Assembly (NCBI GenBank): GCA_963693305.1
Contig: OY855906.1
Span: 9,609,602 to 9,673,601 of the forward strand
DNA length: 64,000 nt
Direction: 5' to 3'
DNA from: Meandrina meandrites
Taxonomy: Eukaryota > Cnidaria > Anthozoa > Scleractinia > Meandrinidae
Shown piece after piece: positions 1-11,461 of this stretch. Both the position numbers and the translations under genes were made by a program. Numbering within the stretch: position 1 is the first letter of the stretch; each line of letters opens with the position of its first letter. Under the pieces are notes generated by a model that saw only the letters and a list, made by a program, of their open reading frames with translations, did no database searches and was not told where the DNA came from.

Positions 1-3000
1 GGCAAGAAAGGCCGAAAAAATGGTAAGATTTGTTACTCTTGTTTGTTTCGTCTGGAAGATAAAGATTAATCTCAAATTAATCTCTAGCACTGATGAGCAG
101 ATACTCGTTTCCAGGCTTAACATATTCATACCCAGTCCTTGATGAGCGAATATTTGTTCCAGTCCCTCACCCTTATTCACCTGAACTCTACTTTCGTCAC
201 CAGGCTCGTAGGGCGCAGAGAGACAGCGACGACAGCGAAGAGGAAGCAGAAGAAGATGAAGAAGAAGACGATATCGAGGCGCTGCTGGACGCTGAAGAAG
301 AAGAGGAAGAGGAAATGGAAGAAGAAGAGGAAGAAAGTGAAGAGGACGCCATTGAACGATTGAAAACGGAGATTGGAGATCGCTATGACGAGGAGACAGG
401 ACGAGTGGCTACTGTGCAGGTCAGTGATGGCTTGATCAGCTTCTAAGCTCTCCGAAAATTAATAATACAAACTTAGGCTTGCAGGAGAATAAAGCATCTG
501 ATCACCAAGAGGAAATTTTCTTGGTCTATTTATTATGACTTACTAAATTCTCTCAGCTTGGTACAATAAGAGATGTATGGAGACAAGAAGGGAGAATTTG
601 TATGTCGACATAACCACTTTAATGGTTACAGCGTCAGTCAACCGAGGTCCCCTGTTTTATGAGTCAAATGAGTCTGAGTTGGATTGCTTGTGGTTAGTTC
701 CACTCCAGTTTGCTGGCAGTTAGCTCCACTCTGGTTTGCTTGCGGTTAGTTCCACTCTGGTTTGCTTGTGGTTAGCTCCACTCTGGTTTGCTTGAGGTTA
801 GTTCCACTCTGGTTTGCTTGTGGTTAGCTCCACTCTGGTTTGCTTGTGGTTAGCTCCACTCTGGTTTGCTTGTGGTTAGTTCCACTCTGGTTTGCTTGTG
901 GTTAGTTCCACTCTGGTTTGCTTGTGGTTAGTTCCACTCTGGTTTGCTTGTGGTTAGCTCCACTCTGGTTTGCTTGCGGTTAGTTCCACTCTGGTTTGCT
1001 TGTGGTTAGTTCCACTCTGGTTTGCTTGTGGTTAGTTCCACTCTGGTTTGCTTGTGGTTAGCTTTTATTAGTTAGCAAGGACAGCACTATTTTCAAATTA
1101 ATAACCATAATTTAATATTTGACTCATGGACTCATCACTCATGACTCATTGACTCATTCGACTCATAAAAACTTTACTCTCCACTCAACCATATTAGTGA
1201 GAAAGATAGCATCATAGTTTCGCTCTAATTTCTTCGATCAGGTTGCTCAAAATATTAATTTTTAACCCTCTGGAATGGCAAAATAACTGCATTTAATTCC
1301 TGTATTTAAAAAGTAGCAGAGTCGCTTGCCTTGTTGGTTCGGTAGAACGTTGCTTTCGATCGAAAAGAAGCCATAAAATCTGTAACGTTAAGGGTTGATT
1401 GGCAATAGAAAAAGCCAGCTTCGAACAATCCAAAAATTTTTACGATCGCTTTTAATTTTAAGACAAGCCTGCATCATCACTATAGCTTACCAAGTTCCTT
1501 AACACAATCTTTTTTTTTAATTTTAGGAAACACTGGAAGAGATTTCAATTCCTCGAGTTGAGATCAACGGTGGTCGAAAGCCGCGGATTGTAGAATATTG
1601 TATAAAGAAAGTTCTCAAGCCCGTAGTTGATTTCAGGGAGAGTCTGTTTGACCGGTGCTTCGCTATCGATGGCTACTTGGCTAACAGAATGCTGATCATG
1701 GGCTACAAATTTCCAAGCAGATTTGGACGATGGTGCCCGGTCAAGGTAACGCAAGGAACCTTTCCTGTCACGCGTGACTCACGCTTTGTGCCTGCATAGT
1801 TTTCCACCACAAACTGCCGTTTTCGTTTTTCTGCAGTCTAAATCGCGGAAAGCCTTTACATAGCATTTAGCAGTTCTTGAATATTCACGAATCTTTGAAT
1901 GTTGATGTATAAACTCGAATTGTTTTCATACAGTCAAGTTTTCTCGTTCGCCGATAACACTCTTGCAAGGTTGTTGAAGCCCCAGACTGATGCTCTATCA
2001 TTTGATTTCCTTGGCAGCTCCTGGAAGGCGAAGTTCTGCCGCCCCAGCACGGCTCCGGGGTTTATACCTACCCGGTGGTGTACAGGCAGCATGTGTACTT
2101 CTGCTCGGGACGGGACGAGCGTGACACGTTCATGCAGTGCCCGGCCCGTTTCTTAAAACAGCCCTCTCCTAAACCAGTTGTTCCTATCAAAATGGCGATC
2201 ATAGGACCTCCAAAGTCCGGCAAGACTGGATGTGAGTATGGAAAACAATCTGGGGTTTTTAACTAGATAGAAATTGAAATTCAACTTGTTTTTTCATACT
2301 TTCGTCTTACAATCAGTAACGGTTGAGGTTAAACAGGGCGACACATTGGCTAGTGTAACAGCTCTTGTTGTAATACGCTGTTTCTGTTTCGCTGTAGTGG
2401 CGAACCGTTTTGTGGCGGAGTATGGCGTCGTGAGACTGTCCATCGGTGAAGCAATCAGGAAAGTTCTGAACCTACAGCCTTATACTGAGCTGGCTCGACA
2501 GATCAACCTCCATCTAAAAGCTGGTAACCCTGTGCCAGATGAGCTAGCAGTACAAGCCTTGGAGGTTGCGCTGCTGGATATGCAGTGTCAGACACGAGGG
2601 TAAGAATATATCATGAAGAGCTGTTGTCAAATTGGAAAGGTGTTGTAGTATCAAACAAGAGAAAAATTACTGTCCTGCAGCCGATGCACACACCCAAATA
2701 ATAGTCTGTCTTTGTTTTAATATCGGTACTTTGAAATCGCGCAACTGATAAAAAAAACCCTTTCATTTGATTATATTTCACAGACTCCGTTCGAAATATA
2801 TGAGAAAACAAATGGTAGGAATTTCCCAGTTAGTGCTTCAAACCACTTTTTAACGCATTGGAAGGGTTAAACCCCCATAAAAGCGAAACGTAGGGGCCTG
2901 GGTATACCCACAGGGCCCTGGAACCTAGGTCTTGTGGTCCCATCATGCTTCTGCGGCTTTTTTCCTTGTGCTTCAAACCATTCGGTAAGTATTTGATTTT

Positions 3001-6000
3001 GCCCTGCCTTTTTGCTAATTTTTTACCTTTTGCAGGCTATTCCTCTGTGTTTTTACACAGAAGGTTTCTTTCTAGCGATATTTTCTCGCTATTCAGGTAT
3101 CTTCATTCGCTGAACATGTCCAGCAGAAAGCACAAGTCGCAAAAAAGGACTCGCTCCCGGTCGCCATCTTCCCGCCGAAACTCCATCTCGGCACCTGACA
3201 TACAAAATGAAAGCTCCCCGCCAAAACGGCGCAGGGACCCAGAAGATGATACTCTTCAGTGGATTTTGCACTCGATTGAGAGTCTTTCTGGACGATTAGA
3301 CTCGTTGGAGTCCCGTTCAAATCAGCTAGAATCTGTTACGGACACGGACATCGACGTCTTGTCGGTAATGGCTGATGACACGTCAAGCTTGATGGAAATA
3401 AACGATCCTTTGGCGACCGAAAAGTCACTTGAGACATCTTCATTGCCCAAAGGGGCACCCGTAGAGCCTATTGAGGCATCCGTAGAGCCTATTAAGGCAC
3501 CTGTAAAGCCTATTAAGGCACCCGTAGAGCCTGTTGAGGCACAACAAGAGTCTAGTAAGACGGCTGACGAAGCTGCGAACCTTGATCATGGTCTGTTTGA
3601 GCCTGTTGTTCAATCATCCTCCTGGAAACCATCATCTCCATTCTCCAACTTTTTGGAGTCTAATTTCCGGAGAAAATTAACGTATCAACAATCACTGGTT
3701 ATCCTGGAGGACTGGGCCACTCCTGAGGTGGATTCATTATCTGCCCCGAAACTGGATCAACAGTTATTGAATCAAGTTCCCACTAAACTGAAAAAGTTTG
3801 TCCAAGAGAGAGACAGAAATGTTCACCATTCAGCGTGCCCTCTTAAATACCACTGGTCCACTTTGTGGTCTTCATGACTGCATTGAAAATGGTTCAGCAC
3901 CATCTTATGAGGAAATGAAATTAGCCCTCGAGCAACCCCTTTGCCTCTTAGGCTCAGCAAATACCCAACTATCTATATTGAGACGACAGAGAGTCCTTGC
4001 ATCAATAAATAAGTCGAGGATCAACCTCGCAGAATTACCTCTACCAAATGCCAAGTCATGGCTTTTTGGAGATGATTTTCCATCATTAGCCTCAAAGCAA
4101 GCTGAATTGTCAAGAGGCCTCACAAAAAATTTGGCACAAAGCACAACCAAGCCCTTTCCTAGACGTGGCACTAGTTCACAGTCTCAGACTAGGCATCGAG
4201 GAGACACCTCCAAATATCAATCTTCTGGGTATTCAGACACCTCTAGATTTCAGTCAAATCACCACGGATCCCGTTCAAAAAACGGCCCCTATCTTCCCAT
4301 CGGACCCTCAGATCCTTTAAATTGTTTCAGGGTACAAGAAAACCTTTTTCAAAACCCCTTTCCAAAAGTTTCCTCAGTTTACCCAGACATCGGGTCAGGA
4401 GGCATTTCTAATTTCACAGGAAGTCAACGGGTTGTTGCAGAAAGGGGCCATAGAGAGGACCCCCTTTTCAAGAGACGGCTTTTACAGCTGCCTGTTTCTG
4501 TACTCAAAAAGGATGGACCTATGCGTCCGGTGATAGATCTAAGTTATCTAAACAAGTTCATATTAAACGAACATTTCCAGATGGAAAGTCTCAGTTGTCT
4601 GAAAACGTTGCTGTTAAAAGGAGATTTTATGACAAATATAGACTTAAAGGACTCTTACCTTTCCGTTCCCATTCACCAGTCGTCTCAAAAGTTTCTTCGG
4701 TTCATTTGGGAGGGCACGTGTTACCAGTTCAAAGCCCTCCCATTCGGCCTGTGTTCAGCCCCCAGAATTTTTACAAAACTGATGAAGCCAGTCGCAGCAT
4801 TCCTGAGGAGGAAGTCAATTCGCATCCTTATTTACCTGGACGATTTCCTTCTCTTAGCTGCTACAAAGGAGGAAGCTGTGAGAAACACCCATCTGTTAGT
4901 GACTCTCCTTCAGTCCCTGGGCTTTGTAGTAAACTTCAAAAAGTCATCCCTGATCCCATCTCAGGTTATCACCTTTCTCACTCAACGTCTTTGATGCTGT
5001 CACTCCCAGCAGAAAAGGTAAACAAAATCCTAGACTGTTGTCACCGTCTACTAGCTCCTCAAAAGATCACGCTAAGAAACCTAGCAAGCCTAATCGGTTT
5101 ACTAGAGTCCTCCCGGCCAGCCATTTGGCGAGCACCACTCCATTTCCGCCACCTACAATGCGACCTCATTTGGGGCCTGCAAATGAACCGAGAGTCTTAC
5201 GACGCCCTAATTGCTCTGTCAATGAGTGCCAGAGGAGAACTGACCTGGTGGTTGAAAAACACTTGCAATACAAACGGCAGCCCTGTACACCTCCCTCCTC
5301 CAGATATGCTAATGACGACCGACGCCTCCATGAAAGGCTGGGGTGCGGTGCATCAGTCCCTCGAGACCAATGGCAGATGGTCACAACAGGAGTCCCTCCA
5401 ACACATCAATTACCTGGAGCTGAAAGCAGCCTTCTTGGCTTTAAAAACCTTTCTCAAAGACAGGTCTCGTGTAACCGTACAATTTCCCTCCAACTCCTAT
5501 CTCTAGCCCTGGAGCTGTGGGATTGGTGCCAGGCAAGAGACATCTTTGTGATAGCTTCTCACATCCCAGGAAGAGACAACGTCTCTGCTGACAAGGAGTC
5601 GAGAGAATTTCAAGGACATGAGTGAGTGGAAGTTAGACCCAACCATCATCCATCCCTTCCTGTCTCATTGTCAGACCGACTTGTTCGCGAGTCGCCTTAC
5701 AAACCAACTGAAGGATTACATCAGTTGGAGACCCGATCCAGGGGCCATCCACACAGACGCCTTCACGATAACTTGGGCTTCTCTGCAAGGCTATGCCTTC
5801 CCCCCATTCAACTTGATATCCAGGACTCTGGAGAAAGTAATGATAGACCAAACAGAGATAATTCTAGTAGCTCCAATCTGGCAAGCCCAGCCTTGGTGGC
5901 CGGTTCTGTTGAGGCTTCTAATATCTCAGCCAGTGTTACTGCCGAACACTCCAACCCTCCTAACAGACCCGTCCGATCTGAACAGAGTTCACCCAATGTA

Positions 6001-9000
6001 TCCTCGCCTTCACTTAGCCGTGTTTCACATCTCTACCAACGTTTCCAAGCTGAGGGCATTCCGACAAACGTTGCCGACCTACTCATCGCAGTAACTCGTA
6101 CCTCCACACACAAGACCTACGAGTCTAGTTGGAACCGTTGGTGCCGCTGGTGTTCTGGACAGCAAATTGATCCTTTTTCGTCATCTATAAATGACATACT
6201 GATTTTCCTATCAGAAGTCTTTAATGAAGGCTTAGCATACCGATCGATCAACGTCCTACGGTCAGCTATTTCCTCGACTCACCCTAATATAGATGGCTAT
6301 TCCGTTGGTCAACACCCTTACGTTACTAGACTCCTCCGAGGTGTTCTTAATAAACGTCCTCCAAAGCCCAGGTACTCACATACCTGAAATGTTGTTATTA
6401 TGGTCAAATACATTATTTCATTAGGGAAAAACAGTTCCCTAACACTTAAGGTTCTGTCAATGAAGTAAGTTACCCTGTCTGCTTTAACCTGTCCTGAACA
6501 GATTTCTACTTTGGCAAATTTGGATCTCAGACATTGCAATGTCCATCCAGAATGGGTATCCTTCCAACTCACTGTCCCAAGGAAAACTGGCAGTGTGGAT
6601 AAACCAACTGAAGCATACTTTGCTCGTTTTAATCAAGACAAGAAACTTTGTCCTATGGAATGTTTTAGACATTATCTTAAATTGACAAGGAACATTCGAC
6701 CAGTCATCCCCTCTTCTCTCCCTGATAAATTGTTTAATTCATTTAAACGCCCTTTTAAACCGGTCACTACCACTACATTGGGGCGTTGGCTGCGAACCTT
6801 TATGAGTGCAGCAGGAATTGACAGTAAAATTTTCAAGGCTCACTCAGTACGTGGTGCCTCTACTACAGCAGCCGCCAATGCATTTGTTCCACTGTCAACT
6901 ATCATGTCTATGGCTGACTGGTCTTCTTCTTCAACGTTCAGAACTTTTTATTACAAACCCTTGTATAACTCAGACTTTGCTACTGGAGTTTTATCCTCAA
7001 AGTAGTTGTAACATCAGTTACTCTCCAGTTTAACTTTCTGTTCTGAAAATGTTGTTCAATGGAACCGCTGTTGAGGTTTCTATGTCATTAAAGAGATTTT
7101 TGTTACATAGAACTTTATATGTTTGGTTGCTCATATAGCAGCGTTAAAAACTACCATTTGTTTTCTCATATATTTCGAACGGAGTCTGTGAAATATAATG
7201 AGAATTATACTAGGGCCGCGAAGCGGCCTGAAGTAATAATTCGGATTATATAAACAGACGAAGTGAGAAATATATGAGCTTCCCTCCCTTTACCCATCCC
7301 TTGTATGGGTCTTCTTTTACCTGTTTGTTGCATGGCGTCAAAAAGCCACAGAAGCATGATGGGACCACAAGACCTAGGTTCCAGGGCCCTGTGGGTATAC
7401 CCAGGCCCCTACGTTTCGCTTTTATGGGGGTTTAACCCTTCCAATGCGTTAAAAAGTGGTTTGAAGCACTAACTGGGAAATTCCTACCATTTGTTTTCTC
7501 ATATATTTCTCACTTCGTCTGTTTATATAATCCGAATTATTACTTCAGGCCGCTTCGCGGCCCTAGTATAATTCTCATTTTCCTTTTACATGTAAAGTTT
7601 TCTTCTCACCATTGTCTTCTCGTACCTGTGTATAACACAATTTTTATGCTGCAATACAACACTTCTCCTCATGGACAGTCAAAGTCAACAGAACACACAA
7701 CCAGTTTTTGGCCTCAAACGGTTCTCCTCGATCCACATTTCGTAATATAACATCCCTTGTTGTTCGTTCGTTAGGTTTATACTTGACGGATACCCCGTTA
7801 CAAAGAGACAAGTGGAGCTGCTGACCGAGCGAAAAATCATACCCGTCAGAGTCCTGGAACTACAAGTGGAGGACGATGAGGTACTCAAGCGGGGAACCTC
7901 TGACCGCCATGCGCCTACAAGGTAGAAAACGATAGTCAGCATTGATTTGAATAGTGACTGAACGCAAAGCAAAAGCGACATGTAAAACTTGAGTCGAATT
8001 TTAGCAGTTTTCATATGATTGCTGCAATTTAATAATGCGTACCTTCATTTTTGTCTTGTCTTTTGTTTCTGTTCTGATTTTGCCACATACGAATTCTCTT
8101 TACAGATATTCGAACATTTTACTATACTAGTTAGGAGAATTTAACCATCAAAACATGGTTCCTTGTTGATCAGTGCCTTAATTCTTTTGACCTTGATGGC
8201 TGACTTTGCACTGATATCAGTAGGAGAGTTTACATGTTCATCGTTCTTATCATCATCTCCGTCCCAGGGTTCTTCCTTTACACGACAGCCAACAGATTCT
8301 CGGTATCAGGCTCAACGCCTGGCAGCAGAAGATTGTGGCCGTAAGAGAATGGTACCAAAAGGAGCACAGAAACTGGGTTCTCGTGGACGGTCAGCGGTCC
8401 AAGTGGTGGATTTGGAACCAGGCTCTGGACGAAGCGAGGAAAAGTGTCCGTCAAATTCAGACCTACTTACAGAGGCTATCGGAAGGTAATGATTATTATG
8501 AAATGTTTAAGTAAACTCGTTGGAAGTGTTAGTGTAGCATAACTTGCAGGGGCAAGCCATTATTAAGCGATCAGTGGCGGCTACTCTTAAATCTTAAAGC
8601 ATGGGTCTTCGTGTATGCGGCTATAAATAGACCTTGGAAATGAATAACGTTTATCTGCAGAATTGTGAGCAAAGTTTGTCCTATCATTTCTGGAAACCTT
8701 CCGTGGTTCTTTCGCTGTTTAATCGAGTTATGTTAATATAGTTAGTCAATATAGAACAACAATAGCCTGCAAGCAGACTCTCTATGAGGGCAACGCGCGA
8801 GTGGCAAAGCCACGAGTTAGGGCTCGTTGCTCGCCCTCTCAACGGCTCGTTATTCGCGGTCGCTCGCGCGCTGCTACCAAAATCGCAGCCCCCAAAGAGA
8901 GCCTGCTCGCAGGCTAGAACAACAGCAGACATAGCTGCTTTGTTTTCCACGTGATGTCTAACCGCCTTGTTTCTCGGGTGTGTCGTTTCCAGGTAAAGCG

Positions 9001-11170
9001 GCCTCAGTTGCGGACATGTGTATTACACCCAGTGAGTGTCTCGTACGACTGGGTGACTATGGCCAGTACTGCCCAGTCAGTCTCGCTGACCACGGGGAAC
9101 TGGTCGACTGTTCAGTGACCTCTTCGCTGGAGTTTGCCGCTGAGTTTCGCGGGCGCTATTACAAGATGGCGTCGCGAGTGGAGTTGGAAAAATTTCTGGC
9201 GGACCCTGCTCGATATGTGCCTCCTTTGGCTCCCAGAAAACTGCCCGAACCCGAGCTCCTTCCGAAAAGAAGGACTGCAGCAGATGTGAAGACCATGTTC
9301 CCAAAACAGATTGAACTGAAAGGCTACTGTCCAGTTACGTACTTGGACGGCAAACTGAGGTTGGTAATGACCTTCTCCTTCAACAAAGCTACATATCACG
9401 CAATAAAGGGTATTCGTACAACTGTTAGTAAGGGAGTAAGGATTTTGGTGTCACATAATAGAAACATATACTGAACTCGAATTCAGAATTAGCCAGTCAC
9501 AAACCTCATCTACATTCCTGATATCAAGTCGTTGACATGATGTCCGCGGATTTTTAGCTCATCTGGGTTTGCCAAGGTTATTTTGGCCTGACTACATCTC
9601 ACCAAAAGTCGTTGACGTGATGTCGCGGGATTTTAGCTCGTTTGGGTTTGCCAAGCGAATTTTGGCCTGACCACATCTGACCAAAATAGGAACCATGGTC
9701 AGGGCATTCGAAAAAGGTTGCCACCAGGGCGTTTTAAAAAGGTAGAAATAAATATTTTCAAATCTAAGGAAAGTCAAAATAAAAGGTAATATACTCATTT
9801 CAACATTTCTGGAAAACGGTACCACCTTGTGGCCCTGAATAATGAAAGAGACCAGGTGATGAAAACTGAGTTAAAATAGCTTTCAGTCCGTTTTTTTTCC
9901 TTCTCTGAGCCTTCTTGGAATTTCCTTATAGGTATGAAAATATCGTCCCTGGAGAGACAGACTTGGTGGTAGAGTACAGAGAAAAACTGTTCTGCTTTGA
10001 ATCTGAGGAAAAACTGCAGAAATTTATGAGGTAAGTTATGCGTTGTGTTCATTTGAAAGTGATAAATGATCATCGCAGTGCATTTCCCTGAAAGCCTGAA
10101 AAAACGGGATTCGAACCCGTGACCTCCGCGATACCGGTGCGATGCTCTACCACCTGAGCTATGAAGCCACACATTGGGAGCGAGGTCAATTTTGAGTTCT
10201 CACAATTGACCTCGCTCCCAATGTGTATTGAAATCACTGATTGTCCGTAGTTAGCGGGAAAATATATTTCTATAACCGGGCAGCAATGACCCCTTGGTTT
10301 TTTACTAAAACTCGCATCCTTATTTGATAACAACACAACAGTGGAACAAGAGGAAAGGTGTTGACAAACTAAATTATTGATTTAACTTTCCAGGTTACCA
10401 GAGAAGTACTACGGTCTGACCTTACCACACAAGTTACCGCCCCGCAAGGAGCCCTTACTTGTAAGTGGACTCCCCATGTTAGGTTACATGGAGCAGAGTG
10501 TGGCCACTGCCCTCACGAAAGCGCTGACCGCGGTTGGGTGTTTTAAACCCAAGTATCCGTTTGTTGACGCCAAGAAGTCTGCTTTGCTTTACATTGCCTA
10601 TCATCTTAAAGGTAAGGACGATGTGTTGTAGAGTGATTTTAATTATCAACGGTAAATTGACCTGTTTTGCAATACCGGAAACCTTTTGTAATAAGCCCTC
10701 TGCATGGGAGTAGGTGGCAAAGTGACGATGGGAGAGATTGGGGGAGTAAGGATGGGGAATAAGGGTGGGCCCTTCGGGTTTTAACTTTTCAGTGGGAAGG
10801 GAGGGCTCCCTGTGCCCCTGCCCTAGTCTAGTGTTGAGTAAGATTGGGCTCATGTTTGGCTCGTAGTCGTCTAACACAAACTGTGTACCCTCCCAATTCT
10901 CGGAGATTGAACTGCAACAGCGAAGGAAAACTTACAGCAATTTCTCTTCTCATTTCAGCGTACAACCCGAAGAGCAGCAAATACGTTCGCAAGAAATACA
11001 AACAGAAATTGATGAGATTCGAGGAAGAGTGCGAACTGATTGGCTACCTCGGTAAAGAGATGACCAATCGCTATCGAGAACCAGAGGAACTTCCAATTGA
11101 CTTTGATCACAAGCTGTCAACCTTTTTGGCACTCAAGGACATCGAACCCACAACCACGTGGTGTGCGTGA
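1..11170 (+). CDS. AK9: Adenylate kinase 9, 3' part of gene (11 exons)
   Basis: This is the C-terminal part of the multi-domain nucleoside mono/diphosphate kinase AK9. Exons read from splice sites and frame are 1-22, 88-419, 1527-1745, 2018-2231, 2398-2599, 7775-7921, 8268-8485, 8993-9359, 9932-10030, 10394-10611 and 10959-11170 (stop TGA). All junctions are GT-AG and keep one frame. Exon 88-419 encodes a long Glu/Asp-rich linker. The join of 2018-2231 to 2398-2599 gives the P-loop GPPKSGKT followed by LSIGEAIR. Exon 7775-7921 gives GFILDGYP, the usual adenylate kinase motif. Later exons encode the AK9-specific tail (LEFAAEFRGRYYKM, GYCPVTYLDGK, LPHKLPP, IDFDHKL), which I recognise from vertebrate AK9. 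The family phosphorylates AMP, dAMP and CMP and can act as an NDP kinase. The 5' part lies outside the window. The intron 2600-7774 is enlarged by a retrotransposon in the same orientation. The gene runs convergently toward the receptor gene at 12171. Confidence 0.95.
683..1062. repeat. 26-bp minisatellite in an AK9 intron
   Basis: About 14 head-to-tail copies of a 26-bp unit, whose core is ggtttgcttgtggttag followed by t/ctccactct. The first copies are more diverged. Flanks contain scattered gactcat words (about 657-672 and 1120-1165). The unit matches, in reverse complement, the middle of the 214-bp element at 17913-18126. Confidence 0.95.
2794..2963. repeat. DIRS left inverted terminal repeat
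   Basis: About 170 bp, running from the atatatgag motif through the tracts gggttaaacccccat and ggcctgggtataccc to the word catgcttctg. It is nearly the exact reverse complement of 7340-7508. The outer 24 bp at 2770-2793 differ from the outer end on the right, as in DIRS elements. Confidence 0.92.
3116..4380 (+). pseudogene. DIRS ORF1 (gag-like), frameshifted
   Basis: The likely start is the ATG at 3116, followed by a Lys/Arg/Ser-rich N-terminus (about 30 residues), an acidic and coiled stretch and short Pro/Glu/Ala repeats (PVEPIEA-type, about 3460-3545) before a globular part. The frame is lost near 3805-3815 in an agagagaga run, where dinucleotide slippage is likely, and continues in the next frame to about 4380 with a Ser/Arg/Gln-rich tail. 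Position and composition fit the nucleocapsid-like ORF1 of DIRS elements. I recognise no zinc knuckle. Confidence 0.7.
4381..5625 (+). pseudogene. DIRS reverse transcriptase - RNase H, frameshifted
   Basis: The RT is recognisable from VNGLLQKGAIER (about 4420), MRPVIDLSYLNKF (about 4520), FKALPFGLCSAPRIFTKLM (about 4730-4790) and the catalytic YLDD box (about 4835). An RNase H domain follows, with TTDASMKGWGA at about 5315 and HIPGRDNVSADKESRE at about 5560-5605. The pieces lie in different frames, with breaks near 4500, 4980 and 5490, so no functional enzyme can be made. The order RT then RNase H then tyrosine recombinase excludes LTR-gypsy and LINE elements. Confidence 0.9.
5618..7005 (+). 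pseudogene. DIRS post-RNase H region and tyrosine recombinase, frameshifted
   Basis: 5618-6000 encodes the DIRS-typical stretch between RNase H and recombinase (DLFASRLTNQL, ISWRPDPGAIHTDAF, APIWQAQPWWP). From about 6000 comes the recombinase N-terminal DNA-binding part (TYESSWNRWCRWC). After a break at 6387-6510 the catalytic domain follows, with LRHCNV, AHSVRGAS (the H-x-x-R box), ADWSS and FYYKPL carrying the expected tyrosine. The stop is at 7003-7005. The interior frameshift and stops make this copy inactive, though the catalytic residues in the last segment are still visible. Confidence 0.85.
7151..7278. repeat. DIRS internal complementary region
   Basis: The first ~50 bp are the reverse complement of the element's left end (2770-2820). 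The rest is the reverse complement of the right end (about 7500-7579), including the palindromic ggccgcgaagcggcc. The two halves meet at aatataat|gagaatt. In DIRS replication this region templates the joining of both ends of the cDNA. Confidence 0.9.
7340..7508. repeat. DIRS right inverted terminal repeat
   Basis: Reverse complement of 2794-2963 with very few differences. It is followed by the unique right end 7509-7579, which ends in cctagtataattctc. Confidence 0.92.
8762..8916. mobile_element. 155-bp foldback MITE in an AK9 intron
   Basis: The ends are tagcctgcaagcagactctct and, inverted, agagagcctgctcgcaggcta, giving imperfect ~21-bp terminal inverted repeats. The direct 8-bp repeat gaacaaca flanks it (8754-8761 and 8917-8924), as expected for a hAT-type target duplication. 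It has no coding capacity. The interior is CG-rich compared with the surrounding intron. Confidence 0.8.
9526..9685. repeat. 80-bp tandem duplication (two copies) in an AK9 intron
   Basis: Unit 1 (9526-9605) and unit 2 (9606-9685) both begin aagtcgttgac and both contain gggtttgccaag and ttttggcctgac, with about ten substitutions between them. Confidence 0.85.
10097..10168 (-). pseudogene. tRNA-like element (Thr-GGT-like), probably tRNA-derived repeat
   Basis: On the minus strand a D arm (tagctcaggtggtagagc), a 7-base loop region with ggt at the anticodon position and a perfect T arm (acgggttcgaatcccgt) are clear, so Pol III A and B boxes are present. The 3' side of the acceptor stem is a T run that does not pair with the 5' ggcttca, and position 33 is C rather than T. 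A functional tRNA is therefore unlikely. A tRNA-derived SINE head or pseudogene fits better. Confidence 0.65.
10169..10226. repeat. Perfect 23-bp-arm hairpin next to the tRNA-like element
   Basis: The arm acacattgggagcgaggtc (10169-10191) is repeated exactly in reverse complement at 10204-10226, with a 12-nt loop. It abuts the 5' end of the tRNA-like sequence. Confidence 0.9.
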
Positions 11171-11350
11171 TATGTCAGAGTCACGGTGTGACCGTTTTGC
11201 GTGACAAAAGTCGAGTTAGAGAACAGAGTATTTATTTTTTAAGAAAAACTGTGTATACTTTTAATATTATAACCTGTGTTACATGCCTAGTTCAATTAAT
11301 GTTGTATAATACCTATGTAAATATATTGTCTGCAACAAATGGCGATTGTA

Positions 11351-11356
11351 AATAAA
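11351..11356 (+). terminator. Candidate AK9 poly(A) signal
   Basis: AATAAA about 180 nt after the AK9 stop codon, in an AT-rich 3' region. The same hexamer in the same context is kept after the orphan exons in units B and C. Confidence 0.55.
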
Positions 11357-11461
11357 TTTGTTTCACTTCAGCATGGTAATATCTTATTTGTAATTTGTTT
11401 ATATTCAATAGTCGTTACCTTGAAAAAATATTGCTCGCGGTCAACAACATCCACGCAGAAC

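Larger units (their letters stand above)
2770..7579 (+). mobile_element. DIRS1-like tyrosine-recombinase retrotransposon, defective
   Basis: A complete but decayed element inserted in the AK9 intron on the sense strand. It has inverted terminal repeats (2794-2963 and 7340-7508), unique outer ends (2770-2793 and 7509-7579), and an internal complementary region (7151-7278) that joins the reverse complements of both outer ends. That arrangement is the hallmark of DIRS elements, which replicate through a circular intermediate and integrate with a tyrosine recombinase. Coding order is gag-like, reverse transcriptase, RNase H, a DIRS-specific region, then tyrosine recombinase. The reading frame changes at least five times, so the copy is non-autonomous. 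No target-site duplication is expected or seen. The two edges share an att/aat overlap at the junction copied in the internal region. Confidence 0.92.

Noticed and set aside
683..1062. Regular repeats considered as a CRISPR-like array
   Set aside because: Units are contiguous with no spacers, in an intron of an animal gene. It is a minisatellite.
2945..7005. Retroviral or LTR-gypsy origin of the AK9-intron element
   Set aside because: No direct LTRs, protease or DDE integrase. Inverted repeats, an internal complementary region and a tyrosine recombinase define a DIRS element.
10070..10336. 88- and 125-codon minus-strand ORFs with VEHRTGIAEVTGSNPV-like text
   Set aside because: This is a spurious translation of a tRNA-like sequence, seen often in automated protein sets.
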